From Xylocopa sonorina (lineage: Eukaryota; Arthropoda; Insecta; Hymenoptera; Apidae): a stretch of DNA of 64,000 bases. The translations under genes and the position numbers were made by a program. Positions 61,203 through 64,000 of this stretch are shown one piece after another. The DNA is taken from the NCBI RefSeq assembly GCF_050948175.1, contig NW_027490270.1, positions 1 to 64,000 of the forward strand, in the 5' to 3' direction. Every line of letters begins with the position of its first letter. The stretch's first letter is position 1. The notes beneath the pieces are model-generated. The model did no database searches, was not told where the DNA came from, and saw only the letters and a program-made list of their open reading frames with translations.

Positions 61203-64000
61203 ATTCATAGTAGAGTGTTATGTATACCTCGTACTCACTTCATAAGAATGTAAGTGCGACACTTCCTTGGAAGGAAATATTGTTTGCAGATGTCTACGTA
61301 TCGTAGCAATAGAGTTCTAATGCTTCTTAGAACGAGAAGTCGTATTTCATTTCTATGTTTCGTAATAGGGTATAATATTCATTGTGGAATGTTATGTATA
61401 CCTCGTATTCGCTTCAAAAGAATGTAAATGCGACACTTCCATGCTAGGAAATAGCGTTTGCATATGCCTACGTATCGTAGCAAGAGAGATCTAATGCTTC
61501 TTAAAACACGATATCGCATCTCACACCTATGTTTCATGATAAGATATAATAATCACTGCGATGTGTCATGTATACCTCGTATTCACTTCAAAAGAATGTA
61601 AATGCGACACTTACATGCTAGGAAATAGCGTTTGCAGATGTCTACGTATCGCAGCAATAGAGTTCTAATGCTTCTTAAAACGCGGTATCGCATCTCACTG
61701 CTATGTTTCATGATAAGATATAATATTCATTATGGAGTGTCATGTATACCTCGTATTCACATCAAAAGAATGTAAATGCGACACTTACATGCTAGGAAAT
61801 ACCGTTTGCAGATGTCTACGTATCGCAGCAATAGCTTTCTAATGGTTCTTAGAACGAGATGTCGCATTTGATTTCTATGTTTCGTGGTAAGATATAATAT
61901 TCATTGTAGAGAGATATGTATACCTCGTATTCACTTCAAAAGAATGTAAATGCGACACTTCCTTGCTAGGAAATATTGTTTGCAGATGTCTACGTATCGT
62001 AGCAATAGAGTTTTAATGCTTCTTAAAACGCGATATCGCATCTCACTTCTATGTTTCATGATAAGATATAATAATCATTGCGAAGTGTCATGTATACCTC
62101 GTATTCACTTCAAAAGAATGTAAATGCGACACTTACATGCTAGGAAATAGCGTTTGCAGATGTCTACGTATCGTAGCAATAGAGTTCTAATGCTTCTTAA
62201 AACGCGATATCGCATCTCACTGCTATGTTTCATGATGAGATATAATATTCATTATGGAGTGTTATGTATACCTCGTACTCACTTCAAAAGAATGTAAATA
62301 CAACACATCCATGCTAGGAAGTAGCCTTTGCAGATGTCTACGTATCGTAGCAGTAGAGTACTAATGCTTCTTGGAACGCGATATCGCATCTCACTTCCAT
62401 GTTTCATGATAAGATATAATATTCATTGCGAAGTGTCATGTATACCTCGTATTCACTTCAAGAGAATGTAAATGCGACACTTCCATGCTAGGAAATAGCG
62501 TTTGCAGATGTCTACGTATCGTAGCAATAGAGTTCTAATGGCTCTTAAAACGCGATATCGCATCTCACACCTATGTTTCATGATAAGATATAATATTCAT
62601 TGCAAAGTGTCATGTATACCTCGATTTTACTACACAAGAATGTAAATGCGACACTTCCATGCTAGGAAATAGCGTTTGCAGATGTCTACGTATCGTAGCA
62701 ATAGAGTTCTAATGCTTCTTAAAACGCGATATCGCATCTCACTGCTATGTTTCATGATAAGATATAATATTCATTGCGAAGTGTCATGTATACCTCGTAT
62801 TCACTTCAAAAGAATGTAAATGCGACACTTCCATGCTAGGAAATAGCGTTTGCAGATGTCTACGTATCGTAGCAATAGAGTTCTAATGGCTCTTAAAACG
62901 CGATATCGCATCTCACACCTATGTTTCATGATAAGATATAATATTCATTGCAAAGTGTCATGTATACCTCGATTTCACTACACAAGAATGTAAATGCGAC
63001 ACTTCCATGCTAGGAAATAGCGTTTGCAGATGTCTACGTATCGTAGCAATAGAGTTCTAATGCTTCTTAAAACGCGATATAGCATCTGACTGCTATGTTT
63101 CACGAGAAGATATAATATTCATTATGGAGTGTTATGTATACCTCGTACTCACTTCAAAAGAATGTAAATGCGACCCTCCCATCCTAGGAAATAGCGCTTG
63201 CAGATGTCTACGTATCGTAGCAATAGAGATCTAATGCTTCTTAAAACGAGATGTCGCATCTCATTTCTATGTGTCATGATCAGATATAATATTCATTGCG
63301 AAGTGTCATGTATACCTCGTATTCACTTCAAAAGGATGTAAATGCGACACTTCCTTGCTAGGAAATAGAGTTTCTAGATGACTACGTGTCGAAACAATAG
63401 AGTTCTAATGATTCTTAAAATGCCATATCGCATCTCACTTCTATGTTTCATGATAAGATATAATATTCATTGCGAAGTGTCATGTATATCTCGTATTCAC
63501 TTCAAACGAATGTAAATGCGACACTTCCATGCTAGGAAATAGCGTTTGCAGATGTCTACGTATCGTAGCAATAGAGTTCTAATGCTTCTCAAAACGCGAT
63601 ATAGCACCTCATTCCTATGTTTCATGATAAGATATAATATTCATTGCGAAGTGTCATGTATATCTCGTATTCACTTCAAAAGAATGTAGATGCGACACTT
63701 CCATGCTAGGAAATAGCGTTTGCAGATGTCTACGTATCGTAGCAATAGAGTTCTAATGCTTCTTAAAACGCGATATCGCATCTCACTGCTATGTTTCATG
63801 ATGAGATATAATATTCATTATGGATTGTTATGTATACCTCGTACTAACTTCAAAAGAATGTAAATACGACCCTTCCATGCTAGGAAGTAACCTTTGCAGA
63901 TGCCTACGTATCGTAGCAATAGAGTACTAATGCTTCTTAGAACGCGATATCGCATCTCACTTCCATGTTTCATGATAAGATATAATATTCATTGCGAAGT
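61199..64000 (+). repeat. 174-bp satellite array, right segment
   Basis: The satellite resumes at monomer position 97 (TAAT, the duplicated target) after the second insertion. The first full start is 61,277 and the last is 63,887, exactly 15 x 174 bp apart, so there is no net length change in this stretch. Monomers are mostly type A (GCGATATCGC, GAAGTGTC) with CGTAG at monomer 26-30. A few are type B-like, near 61,340 and 61,855. The right window edge cuts the sixteenth monomer after about 114 bp, so the array continues beyond the window. Confidence 0.98.

Overview
The window is almost wholly one satellite DNA. About 61.9 of 64 kb is a head-to-tail array of a 174-bp monomer, always in the same orientation: 355 complete monomers plus about 114 bp of a further one. 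No protein-coding gene, tRNA, rRNA or CRISPR array is supported. The organism is a eukaryote. Megascale satellite, many intact CpG sites and two TG...CA insertions with 4-bp target duplications fit an animal, most likely an insect. Hymenoptera is a low-confidence guess from the look of the LTRs. Such arrays usually form centromeric or pericentromeric heterochromatin, but nothing in the sequence proves that location.

Layout. (1) 1-49,088: left array, 282 complete monomers and 30 bp of the next. (2) 49,089-50,651: a 1,563-bp insertion read as a solo LTR of a Ty3/Gypsy-like retrotransposon, flanked by a 4-bp duplication (GAAG). It carries a 60-bp minisatellite, a 14-bp repeat cluster and a GC palindrome. 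(3) 50,652-60,630: middle array, 56 complete monomers plus ends, more diverged. (4) 60,631-61,198: a 568-bp insertion read as a second, unrelated solo LTR, flanked by TAAT. (5) 61,199-64,000: right array. Monomer phase resumes exactly after each insertion, so both elements entered pre-existing satellite.

Fine structure. Monomers fall into at least three types with linked diagnostic bases. Type A has GCGATATCGC and GAAGTGTC. Type B has GAGATGTCGC, GTTTCGTG and GGAGTGTT. Type C has TATTAGC and ATATAGCACC and often ATTCTTTGCG. Hybrids occur. The consensus is rich in dyad symmetry: a 10-bp palindrome, a CTACG/CGTAG hairpin and an 8-bp inverted repeat about 38 bp apart. Type B loses two of these. 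Above the monomer there is a patchwork of large duplications in whole-monomer steps (34, 39, 20, 10, 8, 7 and 5 monomers). Together they record unequal exchange and local amplification rather than one regular higher-order repeat.

Most short open frames here are by-products: 174 = 3 x 58, so a frame open in one monomer can stay open into the next, and the LTR minisatellite period (60 bp) is also a multiple of three. They are not reported as genes.
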